The position numbers were made by a program, and so were the translations under genes. A stretch of 64,000 nt of DNA. Source: UBA2421 sp002343075. GTDB lineage: Bacteria > Planctomycetota > Phycisphaerae > Tepidisphaerales > Tepidisphaeraceae. Numbering within the stretch: the first letter of the stretch is position 1; each line of letters begins with the position of its first letter. Below are positions 26,148-36,240 of the stretch, one piece after another. The notes under the pieces are model-generated. The model was not told the DNA's origin, made no database searches, and saw only the letters and a program-made list of their open reading frames with translations. The stretch is from contig CALJLN010000038.1 of assembly GCA_937982565.1 (NCBI GenBank), positions 82,691 through 146,690 on the forward strand. The letters run 5' to 3'.

Positions 26148-26702
26148 ATGCGCGCGAGCGACATCCGCCGGGGCCAAGCCGTGAAGATCGAGGGCAAACT
26201 CTACGTCGTCACCAATGCCGACCACAATACCCCCGGCAATCTGCGCGCCAAAGTGCAGTTCAAACTCCGCGACGTGCTGAAAAACACGATTATTGACCGC
26301 AGGGTGGGTGCGACCGACGACATTGAGACCACCAACCTCGATACCCGCGTGGTCGAATATCTCTACAGCGACAACGACGGCCATATTCTAATGGATATGG
26401 AAACCTACGAGCAGGAGACCATCGGAAAGGAAGTCTTCGGCGACGATATCAAATTTCTCAAGCCCAACACGCAGATCAACGCCATGTATCACGACGGCAA
26501 GATCGTCAGCTATGAGTTACCGAAAACGGTAGATCTGAAGGTCACCGAAACCCCGCCGAACATCAAAGGGGCAACTGCGACGAACCAACTCAAAGACGCG
26601 GAACTGGAAACTGGGCTATCGGTGCGCGTCCCGGGGTTCATCGAGATTGGGGAAACGATTCGGGTCAGCACGGAAACGTCGCAATATCTGAGTCGGGCCT
26701 GA
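26148..26702 (+). CDS. efp: Elongation factor P
   Basis: EF-P binds between the ribosomal P and E sites and relieves stalling at polyproline. The 184-residue protein shows all three domains: MRASDIRRGQAVKIEGKLYV, the OB domain with LKPNTQINAMYHDGKIVSYEL, and the C-terminal signature region DAELETGLSVRVPGFIEIGE ending in YLSR. AAGGA precedes the ATG. The tip loop reads HNTPGNLRA: aligned with E. coli KPGKGQA, the modified Lys34 is replaced by Asn31. It would therefore not be a substrate for EpmA lysylation or EarP rhamnosylation (which needs Arg) at that position. Confidence 0.95.
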   Translation: MRASDIRRGQAVKIEGKLYVVTNADHNTPGNLRAKVQFKLRDVLKNTIIDRRVGATDDIETTNLDTRVVEYLYSDNDGHILMDMETYEQETIGKEVFGDDIKFLKPNTQINAMYHDGKIVSYELPKTVDLKVTETPPNIKGATATNQLKDAELETGLSVRVPGFIEIGETIRVSTETSQYLSRA

Positions 26703-26710
26703 AGTATTGT

Positions 26711-26848
26711 TAACCACCAAGGGCACAAAGAAGAAGACAAGAGCGGAAGAAGGGAAGCGGCCGGACGATTTTTGAATTTGTCCGGCCATTTCCCATTTCG
26801 CTTTTTTGATTGGTACTCTTCGCGTTCTTCGTGAGCTTCCTGGTTCAA
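26711..26848. repeat. Intergenic nested inverted-repeat element
   Basis: Outer arms: AACCACCAAGGGCACAAAG (from 26712) and, on the opposite strand near 26847, AACCAGGAAGCTCACGAAG, matching at about 16 of 21 positions. They enclose the terminator hairpin at 26752-26794. Similar 'accacnaagg' style intergenic palindromes are, from memory, common in related phyla. No second copy was noticed in this window. Confidence 0.35.
26752..26794. terminator. Bidirectional terminator between efp and adk
   Basis: GGGAAGCGGCCGGAC pairs with GTCCGGCCATTTCCC (8 perfect inner pairs, 5 outer, one wobble, one mismatch) around a 13-base AT-rich loop. A run of T follows at 26802-26807. The two genes converge here. 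Confidence 0.6.
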
Positions 26849-26884
26849 ACGCGTTCCGAAAGTCGAACCGTGCCCCAGTGGCTT

Positions 26885-27490
26885 TCATCTGCGCACGTCC
26901 ACTTGCTTCTTCACAGGCACAAGTAATTCGATCATTCGGCTGAGCACTTCGATCTGGCTCATGGTTGCGTCAATCTGCACCACCTTGTCCGCGGGGTAGT
27001 ATTCGAGGACGGGGCGGGTTTCGCGCTCGTAGACTTCCATGCGTTTGCGAATGACTGCGTCGCTGGCATCGTCAATGCGGTTTTCTTTCAGCGCCCGGCG
27101 TTTCAGTCGCTCCACCATCTTGCTGAGGTCGCCGCAGACGAGGTAAATGACCTTGACGACGTCGACGAGATCGTCCATCAGCTTGGCCTGCTTCACGCTG
27201 CGCGGAATGCCGTCGAGCACGAGTATTTCGGTTTCCGGGTGAAACCGGTTAACCCATTCCATGCCCTTGATGTAATTCTTCCAGAGATCAATGGTGAATT
27301 CGTCCGGCACAAGTTCGCCGCGCGAGGAATATTCCCAGAACTTCCTACCTACATCGCTCTGCAAATCCAGCGAACGAAACACATCGCCGCAGGCGAAATG
27401 GTAGAAGCCGGGAATTGAACCGAGGATTTTGCCCTGGGTCCCCTTCCCGCTCCCTGGAGCACCGAATAGAAGCACCGTCTTGTAGCGCAT
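26885..27490 (-). CDS. adk: Adenylate kinase family nucleoside monophosphate kinase
   Basis: The 201-residue protein has the P-loop FGAPGSGKGTQ, the NMP-binding segment (FACGDVFRSLDLQSDVGRKF), VLDGIPRSVKQA (DGxPR) and the Arg-rich DDASDAVIRKRMEVYERET region. It transfers phosphate between ATP and AMP (or another NMP). The LID is short and has no zinc Cys. Because the AMP-site sequence differs in places from classical Adk, specificity for another NMP cannot be excluded. Convergent with efp; a terminator lies between. Confidence 0.88.
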   Translation of the reverse strand: MRYKTVLLFGAPGSGKGTQGKILGSIPGFYHFACGDVFRSLDLQSDVGRKFWEYSSRGELVPDEFTIDLWKNYIKGMEWVNRFHPETEILVLDGIPRSVKQAKLMDDLVDVVKVIYLVCGDLSKMVERLKRRALKENRIDDASDAVIRKRMEVYERETRPVLEYYPADKVVQIDATMSQIEVLSRMIELLVPVKKQVDVRR

Positions 27491-27662
27491 GATGGAATCC
27501 TAACACAAACTTAGTGTTCTGGTAAACCGGAACCACATCCGGGATGATGGAAATCGACTTTCACACGCCGTCGAATCCTATCGAACGGGCGCAACGCGTG
27601 GTGAATCGCCCGCATCGCCAAGATGCAGTCTGGCATTATCCGACCAAACAGCCGTCCTTCAG

Positions 27663-29660
27663 TCACCCTTCATCACTTTCTTTGAGTTTGGCAATCACGC
27701 CAAAATCCTCGAGGGTTGTTGTATCGCCCTTTACTTCCCCACCGGCAGCAACTTCCTTCAGCAGCCTGCGCATGATCTTCCCGCTGCGGGTTTTTGGGAG
27801 CGCGTCGGTGAAACGGATCTGATCCGGCTGGGCAAATGGGCCGATTTGCGTGCGAACTGTTTGCACCAGTTGCTTCTTCAGGTCGTCACCGGGTTTGTGG
27901 CCGGAGCGAAGCGTGACGAATGCAGCGACGCCTTGCCCTTTTAGCTCGTGGGGCATGCCTACGACCGCCGCCTCGGCTACCGACGGATGGCTCACGAGGG
28001 CGCTTTCGATCTCCGCGGTGCCCAGGCGGTGGCCGCTGACGTTGAGAACGTCGTCCACCCTGCCCATGATCCAAAAATATCCATCGCTGTCGCGCCGGGC
28101 ACCGTCGCCGGTGAAATACATGCCTTTCACATCGCTCCAGTACTGCCTTTGGTACCGATCGGGGTCGTTGAAGATCCCTCGGAGCATGCTTGGCCAGGGT
28201 TTGCGTATCACCAATAACCCGCCTGAGTTATGCGGAAGTTCTTTTCCATCGCGGTCGACGATGGCAGCATCAACACCAAAAAAAGGCAGCGTGGCAGTGC
28301 CCGGCTTGGTAGGAGTAGCACCGGGGATCGGCGTGATCATCATTGCGCCTGTCTCAGTCTGCCACCAGGTGTCGACGATGGGACACCTCTTGTGACCAAC
28401 CACATCCTGATACCACATCCACGCCTCGGGGTTGATCGGCTCGCCGACGGTGCCGAGTAACCTCAACGACGATAGATCGTGCTTGTCGACAAACTCCCGC
28501 CCTGCTTTCATAAAAGCGCGGATGGCGGTTGGAGCGGTGTAGAAGATGCTGACCTTGTGGCGTTCGATGATCGACCAGAAGCGGCTGAAGTCGGGAAAGT
28601 TCGGCGCGCCCTCATACATCATGCAAGTGGCACCGTTGGCCAGCGGGCCGTATACGATGTAACTATGTCCGGTAACCCAGCCGACGTCGGCAGTGCACCA
28701 GTAGATGTCGGTGTCCTGCAGATCGAAGACATATCTCGCAGTGAGATAAGTCTGCACCATGTATCCCGCGGTGGTGTGTTGGATGCCCTTGGGTTTGCCA
28801 GTGCTTCCGCTGGTGTAAAGCACGAAAAGCAGGTCTTCAGCATCCATCTCCTCCGCGGCGCACTCTGGCGATTGGCCGGCGACGATGTCGTCCCACCAGA
28901 CATCGCGGTCCGGCGTCATCGAAACTGGCTCGCCGGTGCGTTTCAGGACGACTACCTTCTTAACCAGGTTCGTCTTGGTGAGCGCTTCGTCGACGTGCTT
29001 CTTCAACGAAACGACCGCACCCCTGCGAAAGCCGCCGTCGGCGGTGATGATGATGTTGCTCTGGGCGTCTTCCACACGGTCGGCAATCGCCTGCGACGAG
29101 AATCCACCGAAGATCACGCTGTGCGCCGCGCCAAGTCGAGCGCAGGCGAGCATGGCGACGACGGCTTCCGGGACCATCGGCATATAAATGGTGACCCGGT
29201 CGCCCTTCCTGACGCCATGTTGTTTCAGCGCGTTCGCTAGCTGGCAGACGTGTGCTTTGAGTTGAGCGTAAGAAATTTTACGAACTTCGGGGCCGGGGCC
29301 CTCCGCAGACCTTCCCGGGGTCGGGGTCACCGGCTCACCTTCAAAAATAATCGCAGTCTTGTCCCCGCGGCCCTCGGCGATCTGGCGATCGAGGCAATTG
29401 TATGACAGATTGGTCTTTCCGCCGACAAACCATCTCGCATCCGGCAGGTTCCAATCGAGTACTTTGTCCCAGCGCTTGAACCAGTGGAGTTCGGCGGCCA
29501 CGTTCGCCCAGAATTGCTCGGGTTGATCGATCGACTCGCGGTAAAGTCGCTGGTACTCGTCCATCGACTTAAGTCGGGCTTTCGCGACAAACCCCGCGGG
29601 TGGGGGAAAGGTGCGATTTTCCTGCAACGCCGATTCAATCCCCGTTTGCGTATCCGCCAT
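27663..29660 (-). CDS. acs: Acetyl-CoA synthetase
   Basis: AMP-forming acetate-CoA ligase, 665 residues. The ATG at 29660 has GGAGGAAACG directly before it; an in-frame ATG four codons upstream lies inside that site. Core motifs: [12 protein letters not shown] (P-loop), [31 protein letters not shown], and [13 protein letters not shown], whose Lys is the acetylation-controlled catalytic residue. W-rich [12 protein letters not shown] is typical of Acs. A 14-residue Pro/Gly-rich insertion ([18 protein letters not shown]) interrupts the N-terminal region. It lets the cell assimilate acetate to acetyl-CoA in the cytosol. Confidence 0.96.
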   Translation of the reverse strand: MADTQTGIESALQENRTFPPPAGFVAKARLKSMDEYQRLYRESIDQPEQFWANVAAELHWFKRWDKVLDWNLPDARWFVGGKTNLSYNCLDRQIAEGRGDKTAIIFEGEPVTPTPGRSAEGPGPEVRKISYAQLKAHVCQLANALKQHGVRKGDRVTIYMPMVPEAVVAMLACARLGAAHSVIFGGFSSQAIADRVEDAQSNIIITADGGFRRGAVVSLKKHVDEALTKTNLVKKVVVLKRTGEPVSMTPDRDVWWDDIVAGQSPECAAEEMDAEDLLFVLYTSGSTGKPKGIQHTTAGYMVQTYLTARYVFDLQDTDIYWCTADVGWVTGHSYIVYGPLANGATCMMYEGAPNFPDFSRFWSIIERHKVSIFYTAPTAIRAFMKAGREFVDKHDLSSLRLLGTVGEPINPEAWMWYQDVVGHKRCPIVDTWWQTETGAMMITPIPGATPTKPGTATLPFFGVDAAIVDRDGKELPHNSGGLLVIRKPWPSMLRGIFNDPDRYQRQYWSDVKGMYFTGDGARRDSDGYFWIMGRVDDVLNVSGHRLGTAEIESALVSHPSVAEAAVVGMPHELKGQGVAAFVTLRSGHKPGDDLKKQLVQTVRTQIGPFAQPDQIRFTDALPKTRSGKIMRRLLKEVAAGGEVKGDTTTLEDFGVIAKLKESDEG

Positions 29661-30107
29661 CGTTTCCTCCAAACCAATCCGCTCTCGAACCCCTTACGAC
29701 CTGTAGAAGTTTAACCGAACGCGGGCCGGTTTGTGCACCAATCGGCGTGCGATGACAAGCCGTTTCAGATTGTGGAATGGTGCGGCGCAGCTAGGCCCGT
29801 CAGGCTGAAGCCCAACTCGCGTGCCGAATCGCACGGCAGGCGAAGTCACAGTTACTAAAATCCTTGTTTCCGCTCGCCTCAATTCTTGCGCTGTCGGGGT
29901 TGCACGTCGGGAGAGAATCGCACAAGATACGCGCCGTCACACTTTGGGCAGTTGGGGGAAACTAGTGCGACGAATTGACACATTGAAAAGATACCGTACC
30001 GCATCGATTATATTGCGGCAGATTTGGTGAAGTCTGGGCAGTCTGTCGCCCGATCGTCCAATATTAGATGCGGTAATGGATTTTCTAATTGCAGCCGTCG
30101 GGTGCCT
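29661..30107. other. 447-base intergenic region between acs and the respiratory operon
   Basis: Divergent upstream regions of acs (minus) and actA (plus). No convincing gene, tRNA or repeat is seen. It holds the acs ribosome binding site at its left edge and a candidate promoter for the respiratory operon at 29983-30011. A TTGACA at 29975-29980 has no -10 at proper spacing. Confidence 0.6.
29983..30011 (+). promoter_or_regulatory. Candidate promoter of the alternative complex III/caa3 operon
   Basis: TTGAAA (29983-29988), a 17-base spacer and GATTAT (30006-30011), 97 bases before the actA ATG. The overlapping TATATT (30009-30014) fits -10 better but the spacing worse. A competing TCTAAT lies at 30084-30089. 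Confidence 0.35.
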
Positions 30108-30806
30108 ATGAACGCAAGCAAACGGAAGCGGTTTCTTTTTCCTCGCTGGGTCAACTTCGCTCTCCCAGTACTGATAGTAGCCGTGCTGGGGGGAGGGCTT
30201 TACGCGCCAACGCTCGTCACATTCGGTTTTTCCAGCTCCACTATCGACGTTGGCTACGCTCCTATACAGCCGGTTGCCTATAGTCACGCGCTGCACGCCG
30301 GGGAGTTGGGAATTGACTGTCGTTACTGCCACAGCTCGGTTGAGAATGCGGGCTTCGCCGCCATTCCCACCACTCAGGTGTGCATGGGCTGCCATACCAG
30401 CGTGCGCAATGTGAGCGAGAAACTCAAGCCGGTGCAGGAGAGTTGGGAAACGGGTAAGCCCATCGAGTGGGTGAAAGTTCACGACCTCCCGGACTATGCG
30501 TTTTTCAACCACTCGGCGCACGTAAACTCGGGTGTTGGGTGCGTCTCATGCCATGGCCGGGTCGACACAATGGAGGTCGTCTACCAGGCCGAACGGCTTA
30601 GCATGTCCTGGTGCATTGACTGCCACCGAAACCCCGAGAAGCATCTCCGTCCGCGCGATCAAGTCACCAACATGCAGTACAAGCCCGAAGCCAAGGAAGG
30701 CGAAAGCGAGCTGGCAGCGCAGCTGCGCGTGGGCAAGGAGATCAAGGAGAAGTACAAGATCCACGACGAAGCGTATATGACTTCGTGCTCGACGTGCCAT
30801 CGGTAA
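30108..30806 (+). CDS. actA: Alternative complex III pentahaem cytochrome c subunit ActA
   Basis: The 232-residue protein has one N-terminal membrane anchor (FALPVLIVAVLGGGLYAPTL) and five CxxCH haem c sites in order: CRYCH, CMGCH, CVSCH, CIDCH and CSTCH. This matches ActA of alternative complex III (ACIII), which takes electrons from the FeS/quinol part to periplasmic carriers. First gene of a long same-strand block continuing to 45068. The ATG at 30108 (MNASKRKRF) is preferred; the frame is open upstream to 30024 but lacks sense as protein. Confidence 0.93.
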   Translation: MNASKRKRFLFPRWVNFALPVLIVAVLGGGLYAPTLVTFGFSSSTIDVGYAPIQPVAYSHALHAGELGIDCRYCHSSVENAGFAAIPTTQVCMGCHTSVRNVSEKLKPVQESWETGKPIEWVKVHDLPDYAFFNHSAHVNSGVGCVSCHGRVDTMEVVYQAERLSMSWCIDCHRNPEKHLRPRDQVTNMQYKPEAKEGESELAAQLRVGKEIKEKYKIHDEAYMTSCSTCHR

Positions 30807-30879
30807 CAGGTGTGTTGTGTTTGACGGCCCGCGGGCGATCGATCCGGTCGGGCAATGACAGCCTTTAGCAGATAACCTC

Positions 30880-33800
30880 ATGAGCCAGAATATCAGCAAC
30901 TCAAGAACCGGTCGGCAACTCTGGCAGAGCTTGAATCACGCCGAGGATACGCCGGAGATTCAGCAGCTTATCGCGAACGAGTTTCAGGGATACAACCCGA
31001 CTGAGATTACGTCGATGCCGCGACGTCGATTTCTGAAACTCATGGGTGCGTCGATGGCGCTTTCGGGGCTGACCCTGTCCGGTTGTCGCCGCTGGCCAAA
31101 GGAGCATCTCGCTCCGTACGCTTCAGCGGTGGGGAACCGCATTCCCGGCTTGCCCGAGCAATATGCAACGAGTTGGGAGTTGGGCGGCATATCTCGCGGC
31201 GTCCTGGCAACCGCCTACGACGGACGTCCGATCAAAATTGAGGGCAATCCCTCTCACCCCGCTTCGATGACTTGGAACGGCAAGCTCGGCTCGGCCGACC
31301 ACTATTCGCAAGCAACCGTACTCGAACTCTACGACCCCGATCGCAGTCGTTTCGTCATCGATCGCAGCGGCGATGGGCCGAGGCAATCGTCATTCGAGCA
31401 ACTGCAGACAGCCGCCACCGCGTACATGAAGGAAAACTGCCCTGCTGGCGCAGGGTTCTATGTCCTGAGCGAAGCAAGTGAGTCGCCGACAGTCAATGAT
31501 ATGAAGGCGCGAATGCTCGCCTTGCTGCCGCAGGCAAAATGGGTCGAGTTCGAACCCCTTTCAAACGGAAATGAAGCCCTCGGCGTGAAGCAGGCAACCG
31601 GTACCGCTGGGCGGTCGGTGCTGAAACTGGACACAGCTTCGGTCATCGTGAGCCTGGATTGCGACTTCCTCGGCATCCATCCCAACCACACTCGGTACGC
31701 GAATGATTTCGTCAAAGGGCGCAAAAGCGCCGACACCGCGAAGTCGATGAATCGCCTCTATGTGGTCGATTCCACGTTTAGCCTCACCGGCAGCAATGCT
31801 GACGACCGTTTGCCGATCAAGCCCTCGCGTCTGGAAGTAATCGCCGCGGGACTTGCTTCGGCGCTCGGGGTGAGCGGCGTGCCTGCAGTTTCGCTTAGCG
31901 AAGCCGAGCAGGCGTTTGTTGCATCGATGAGCAAGGATCTGAAAGACGCCGGGAAGACCGGCGTGGTTGCGGTTGGCCCGGAAGCATCCCCAGCAACCCA
32001 TGTTCTGGCATACCTCATCAATGCTTCGCTCGGCTCGATCGGGTCTGCGGTTACCTACGTTGCAATCGCCGATCGCTCGGCCAGCGACGCAGCCAATCTT
32101 GCTGCAATGGCCACCGATGCCGCCGCTGGGAAAGTAAAAGCTCTGCTCATCATCGGCGGTAACCCAGTCTATGACGCGCCGGCTGACATCAACGTCCGTG
32201 ACTTGCTTAAGGCGTCCGGATTGACGATTCATTTCTCGTACTACCAGAATGAGACGTCGCTCGCCTGCAAATGGCATTGCCCTCGCTCGCACTATCTCGA
32301 GAGTTGGGGTGATGGTCGAAGTTGGGACGGCACCATCTCCACCGCACAGCCTTTGATTGAGCCGATCTTCGGAACGAAGAGCACGATTGAGCTGCTTGCG
32401 ATTTTGACTGGAGACACGTTAACGGATGGCCAGTCGCTGGTCCGCAGAACACTAAAGCTTGCAGACGAGAAGGCTTGGCGAAAGGTGATTCATGATGGCG
32501 TGATCGCCGGCTCGGCTTACTCCGCAGTCGCTGGGGGTACAGGCTCGATGCCCAAGCTCAGCGAGCTGCCTGCGGCGTCGTTCGAGGTGCGGTTCGTCCC
32601 ACACTACGGGGTTTATGATGGCCGTTTTGCCAATCTGGGTTGGTTACTGGAACTGCCCGACCCGCTGAGCAAGCTGACGTGGGACAATGCCGCCCTCATC
32701 AGCTTGAAAGATGCCGCGGAACAAAAAATCAGTAATGGCGACATGCTCTCTCTAATCGTTGAAGGCAAGCAACAGGAAGTTGCTGCCTACATTCAGCCCG
32801 GTCAACCGCAGGGCGTTATCACGCTGCCGCTCGGCCTCGGTCGCACGGCGGCGGGAAACATTGGCGGGCTCACCGAAGCCGGTGTCTTTGCTGTGGGGTT
32901 CAACACATATGCGCTGCGGACACGCAATGCACTCATGTCTGCCCCGGTCGAGTTTACTCGGACGGGCGAGACATTTAAGTTGGTCGCTACTACGGACCAC
33001 TTTCTGATGGATGACACCGGCTTTGCGGGCAGGGAGAAGCGCGCCGGTAAGAAGCACCAGAGTGGCCGCATTGTCCGCGAAGCCACTCTCACTGCATACG
33101 TCGCCAGCGGGCAAAAGTCGGATGCGTTTGCCTACCCCGGTTCGCACGGCCCGGCACCTCGGCTGCAGATTTTTGCCCCGCCGACCAACTACGAGAAAGC
33201 AGATCCGGGCGCGCCTGATCTGTTCAATCACCCTCACGCATGGGGTATGAGCATCGACATGACTGCCTGCATCGGCTGCAGCGCATGCGTAGTGGCCTGC
33301 CAGGCTGAGAACAACATACCGGTGGTCGGAAAGGAAATGGTTGCAGTCAATCGCGAAATGCACTGGCTGCGCATCGACCGTTACTTCAAGGGCGATCGAA
33401 ACGATGACAATCCCGAGGTTGTCCACCAGCCGATGATGTGTGTGCACTGCGAAAACGCGCCCTGCGAGCAGGTGTGCCCCGTCGCGGCAACTGTGCATGA
33501 CACAGAGGGCTTAAACACAATGGTGTATAACCGCTGCATCGGCACGCGGTACTGCAGCAACAACTGCCCATACAAAGTTCGCCGGTTTAACTACTTTGAT
33601 TATCACTCAACCGGCCCGCGTGCTGGCCGATATCGGCTGCCTTACCTTAACTGGCCGGACGCTCAGCCCAAGGACCAGATCGACCCAATGCTCTGGATGC
33701 AGTTCAATCCAGAAGTAACGGTGCGTATGCGTGGCGTCATGGAGAAATGTACTTACTGCACCCAACGCATTGCCAGCGCGAAGATCGCCGCGCGGAACGC

Positions 33801-34056
33801 CTGGAAACAGGGCCTGCGAGACGACGATACGGTGAGAGACGGCGAAATCGTCACCGCGTGCCAGCAGGCTTGCCCAACAGAGGCGATTGTGTTCGGCAAC
33901 TTAAACGACAAAACGAGCACTGTACGGCAGTGGAATGACAGCCCACGAGCCTACGCCGTACTGGACGACCTTAACAGCCGTCCCAGAACTCATCACTTGG
34001 CCAAGGTGCGTAATCCGTCAAAGGAACCGGCCCGGGTGCATGACGATCATCATTGA
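30880..34056 (+). CDS. actB: Alternative complex III ActB (molybdopterin-like domain plus FeS domain)
   Basis: The 1058-residue protein is the fused ActB type. Its N-terminal 47 residues precede an internal Tat motif PRRRFLKLMGASMALSG with lipobox LSGC (Cys69), the extended Tat signal known for this family. Residues 80-760 form a molybdopterin-oxidoreductase-like domain which in ACIII lacks the cofactor. The C-terminal part has iron-sulfur sets CIGCSACVVAC, CVHCENAPCEQVCP, CIGTRYCSNNCP and CTYCTQR...CQQACP. It receives electrons from quinol at the ActC side and passes them to ActA. The protein is anchored on the periplasmic side. Confidence 0.94.
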   Translation: MSQNISNSRTGRQLWQSLNHAEDTPEIQQLIANEFQGYNPTEITSMPRRRFLKLMGASMALSGLTLSGCRRWPKEHLAPYASAVGNRIPGLPEQYATSWELGGISRGVLATAYDGRPIKIEGNPSHPASMTWNGKLGSADHYSQATVLELYDPDRSRFVIDRSGDGPRQSSFEQLQTAATAYMKENCPAGAGFYVLSEASESPTVNDMKARMLALLPQAKWVEFEPLSNGNEALGVKQATGTAGRSVLKLDTASVIVSLDCDFLGIHPNHTRYANDFVKGRKSADTAKSMNRLYVVDSTFSLTGSNADDRLPIKPSRLEVIAAGLASALGVSGVPAVSLSEAEQAFVASMSKDLKDAGKTGVVAVGPEASPATHVLAYLINASLGSIGSAVTYVAIADRSASDAANLAAMATDAAAGKVKALLIIGGNPVYDAPADINVRDLLKASGLTIHFSYYQNETSLACKWHCPRSHYLESWGDGRSWDGTISTAQPLIEPIFGTKSTIELLAILTGDTLTDGQSLVRRTLKLADEKAWRKVIHDGVIAGSAYSAVAGGTGSMPKLSELPAASFEVRFVPHYGVYDGRFANLGWLLELPDPLSKLTWDNAALISLKDAAEQKISNGDMLSLIVEGKQQEVAAYIQPGQPQGVITLPLGLGRTAAGNIGGLTEAGVFAVGFNTYALRTRNALMSAPVEFTRTGETFKLVATTDHFLMDDTGFAGREKRAGKKHQSGRIVREATLTAYVASGQKSDAFAYPGSHGPAPRLQIFAPPTNYEKADPGAPDLFNHPHAWGMSIDMTACIGCSACVVACQAENNIPVVGKEMVAVNREMHWLRIDRYFKGDRNDDNPEVVHQPMMCVHCENAPCEQVCPVAATVHDTEGLNTMVYNRCIGTRYCSNNCPYKVRRFNYFDYHSTGPRAGRYRLPYLNWPDAQPKDQIDPMLWMQFNPEVTVRMRGVMEKCTYCTQRIASAKIAARNAWKQGLRDDDTVRDGEIVTACQQACPTEAIVFGNLNDKTSTVRQWNDSPRAYAVLDDLNSRPRTHHLAKVRNPSKEPARVHDDHH

Positions 34057-34077
34057 TTCAAACGAGCAAACGAAGAC

Positions 34078-35580
34078 ATGGCTACGATAACAACCATCCC
34101 GCACATGCCCGTTCGCAATGGCGATGACATCGATAACACATTCGATGACGCGCGCATTCGCGCGCCGCTCATCGTCGGCGGCAAAGGCTTTGCCGACGTT
34201 ACCCGTGTTGTCACCCGGATTGCATTGGAAGAACCGCCCGGCTGGTGGTATCTCGCATTTGCCGGGGCGCTCGGCCTGCTTTCGTTGATGGGCATCACCA
34301 TCGGCTATCTGATGCTGGCTGGCGTGGGCGTGTGGGGAAACAATCAGCCCGTTGCCTGGGCTTTTGACATCGTTAACTTCGTTTTCTGGGTCGGTATCGG
34401 TCACGCAGGTACGCTCATCAGCGCAATCTTGTTTCTTTTCCGCCAGAATTGGCGCACGAGCATCAACCGGTTTGCCGAGGCGATGACCATCTTTGCCGTC
34501 ATCTGCGCTGCGACGTTTCCTGGCATTCACGTCGGTCGTCCGTGGCTGGCTTACTGGTTATTCCCGATTCCCAACCAGATGGCGATGTGGCCGCAGTTCC
34601 GCAGCCCATTGTTGTGGGACGTCTTCGCTGTCGGCACATATTTCACAGTTTCGCTGCTGTTTTGGTATGTCGGCATGATTCCCGACCTGGCGACGCTTCG
34701 GGATAAGAGCAAGAATCGTATTCAGCAGATCCTCTATGGCATCTTTAGTCTCGGCTGGACAGGCAGTTGCCGCGCCTGGCATCGGTACGAGCGGGCTTAT
34801 CTGCTGCTGGCCGCGCTTAGCACGCCGCTGGTGCTCTCGGTACACTCGGTCGTGTCATTTGACTTTGCCACAAGCCAATTGCCCGGCTGGCATACAACGA
34901 TTTTCCCGCCCTACTTCGTCGCCGGTGCCGTGTTTGGCGGGTTTGCGATGGTGCTTACGCTCGCAATTCCCTGCCGGGCGCTTTTCGGCTTGAAAGACAT
35001 CATCACCCTGCGGCACATCGATAACATGAACAAAGTCATGCTGGCGACTGGGCTGATCGTCGCATATGCCTACAGCGTCGAGTTTTTCACCGCGTGGTAT
35101 AGCCAGCACTATTACGAACAGTTCGCGTTTCAGAACCGTGTTTTCGGTGCAGCGCCCTGGGCCTTTTGGTGCATGTTTATATGTAACGTCTTTGCCCCGC
35201 AGATCTTATGGTTTAAGTGGGCCCGCAATAGTCTGGTCATTACGTTCATAGTCGCCAACTTCGTCAACGCTGGCATGTGGTTTGAGCGCTACGTCATCAT
35301 CGTGACGTCGCTGCAGCGAGATTTCCTATCAAGTTCGTGGGGCATGTTTAAGCCGTCATGGGTTGATTTGGCCCTGCTTGCCGGCAGTTTCGGGCTATTT
35401 TTCACGCTTTTCCTACTGTTCATCAAGTTTTTGCCGATCATTGCGATGGCCGAAGTCAAGAGCATCATGCCACAGGCGCACGCTCACGGCCACGGCGACC
35501 CAGACTTGGATCGAACCGATTATCGACCCGATGAAACCGCCCACGACCACCCCGGCGGCAAGGCGCACCCTGCGGTTTAA
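34078..35580 (+). CDS. actC: Alternative complex III NrfD-like membrane subunit ActC
   Basis: The 500-residue polytopic protein (about ten helices) is of the NrfD/PsrC family. Visible family features are [47 protein letters not shown] and [30 protein letters not shown]. It contributes the quinol site and proton path of ACIII. The C-terminal tail is His-rich ([30 protein letters not shown]). It starts 21 bases after actB. Confidence 0.95.
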   Translation: MATITTIPHMPVRNGDDIDNTFDDARIRAPLIVGGKGFADVTRVVTRIALEEPPGWWYLAFAGALGLLSLMGITIGYLMLAGVGVWGNNQPVAWAFDIVNFVFWVGIGHAGTLISAILFLFRQNWRTSINRFAEAMTIFAVICAATFPGIHVGRPWLAYWLFPIPNQMAMWPQFRSPLLWDVFAVGTYFTVSLLFWYVGMIPDLATLRDKSKNRIQQILYGIFSLGWTGSCRAWHRYERAYLLLAALSTPLVLSVHSVVSFDFATSQLPGWHTTIFPPYFVAGAVFGGFAMVLTLAIPCRALFGLKDIITLRHIDNMNKVMLATGLIVAYAYSVEFFTAWYSQHYYEQFAFQNRVFGAAPWAFWCMFICNVFAPQILWFKWARNSLVITFIVANFVNAGMWFERYVIIVTSLQRDFLSSSWGMFKPSWVDLALLAGSFGLFFTLFLLFIKFLPIIAMAEVKSIMPQAHAHGHGDPDLDRTDYRPDETAHDHPGGKAHPAV

Positions 35581-35613
35581 GAGGTTGATCTGAGAGAACG
35601 AAGGTAAATCCTT

Positions 35614-36240
35614 ATGTCTACTGCAATTGCCGAACACCCAACCTCGCACGCGTCTGTCACTGAGGATGCTGGCCCGCTTCCGCAGGTCGCTGCGGTGATG
35701 GCGGAGTTCGAGAATGTCGATGATGTCATGCACGCCGCTCGGACGGTGCGCGATGCCGGCTTCACAAGGTGGGACGTACATTCGCCGTTTCCCATTCATG
35801 GCATCGACGGCGCGATGGGCATCAAGATGACTGTCCTCCCCTGGCTTGTTCTCTGCGGCGGGCTGACTGGCCTCCTCGGCGGTCTTGCACTGACATGGTG
35901 GACGAATGCCTCGAAGATCCCCACGCCCTTTATGGCAAATCTTCAAGGTTATCAGTTCCTCATCAGCGGAAAGCCGGTATGGTCGCTGGCGGCCAATATC
36001 CCGGTCATGTTCGAGACGACGGTCCTGCTTAGCGCGTTAACCGCGGTCTTTGGCATGCTCATCCTGAACCGGTTGCCAATGCACTACAACCCGCTGTTCA
36101 AGAGCGAACGGTTTCATCGGGTGACCGACGATCGTTTCTTCGTGGTGATCGACTCCCGCGATCCGAAGTTTAATGAATCAGAAGTGACCTCGATGTTGCA
36201 GAAACTCAACCCACTCTCGCTCGAAAAGGTGGAGGACTGA
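35614..36240 (+). CDS. actD: Alternative complex III subunit ActD (DUF3341)
   Basis: The 208-residue protein has a cytosolic alpha/beta N-terminal domain (VAAVMAEFENVDDVMHAART, RWDVHSPFPIHGIDGAMG) and two membrane helices (LPWLVLCGGLTGLLGGLAL and IPVMFETTVLLSALTAVFGML). It ends in a soluble segment containing RFFVVIDSRDPKF. This is the DUF3341/ActD pattern. The TGA overlaps the start of actE by one base (TGATG). Confidence 0.93.
   Translation: MSTAIAEHPTSHASVTEDAGPLPQVAAVMAEFENVDDVMHAARTVRDAGFTRWDVHSPFPIHGIDGAMGIKMTVLPWLVLCGGLTGLLGGLALTWWTNASKIPTPFMANLQGYQFLISGKPVWSLAANIPVMFETTVLLSALTAVFGMLILNRLPMHYNPLFKSERFHRVTDDRFFVVIDSRDPKFNESEVTSMLQKLNPLSLEKVED

Noticed and set aside
29975..29980. Consensus TTGACA upstream of actA
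   Set aside because: No -10 element lies at 15-19 bases from it.
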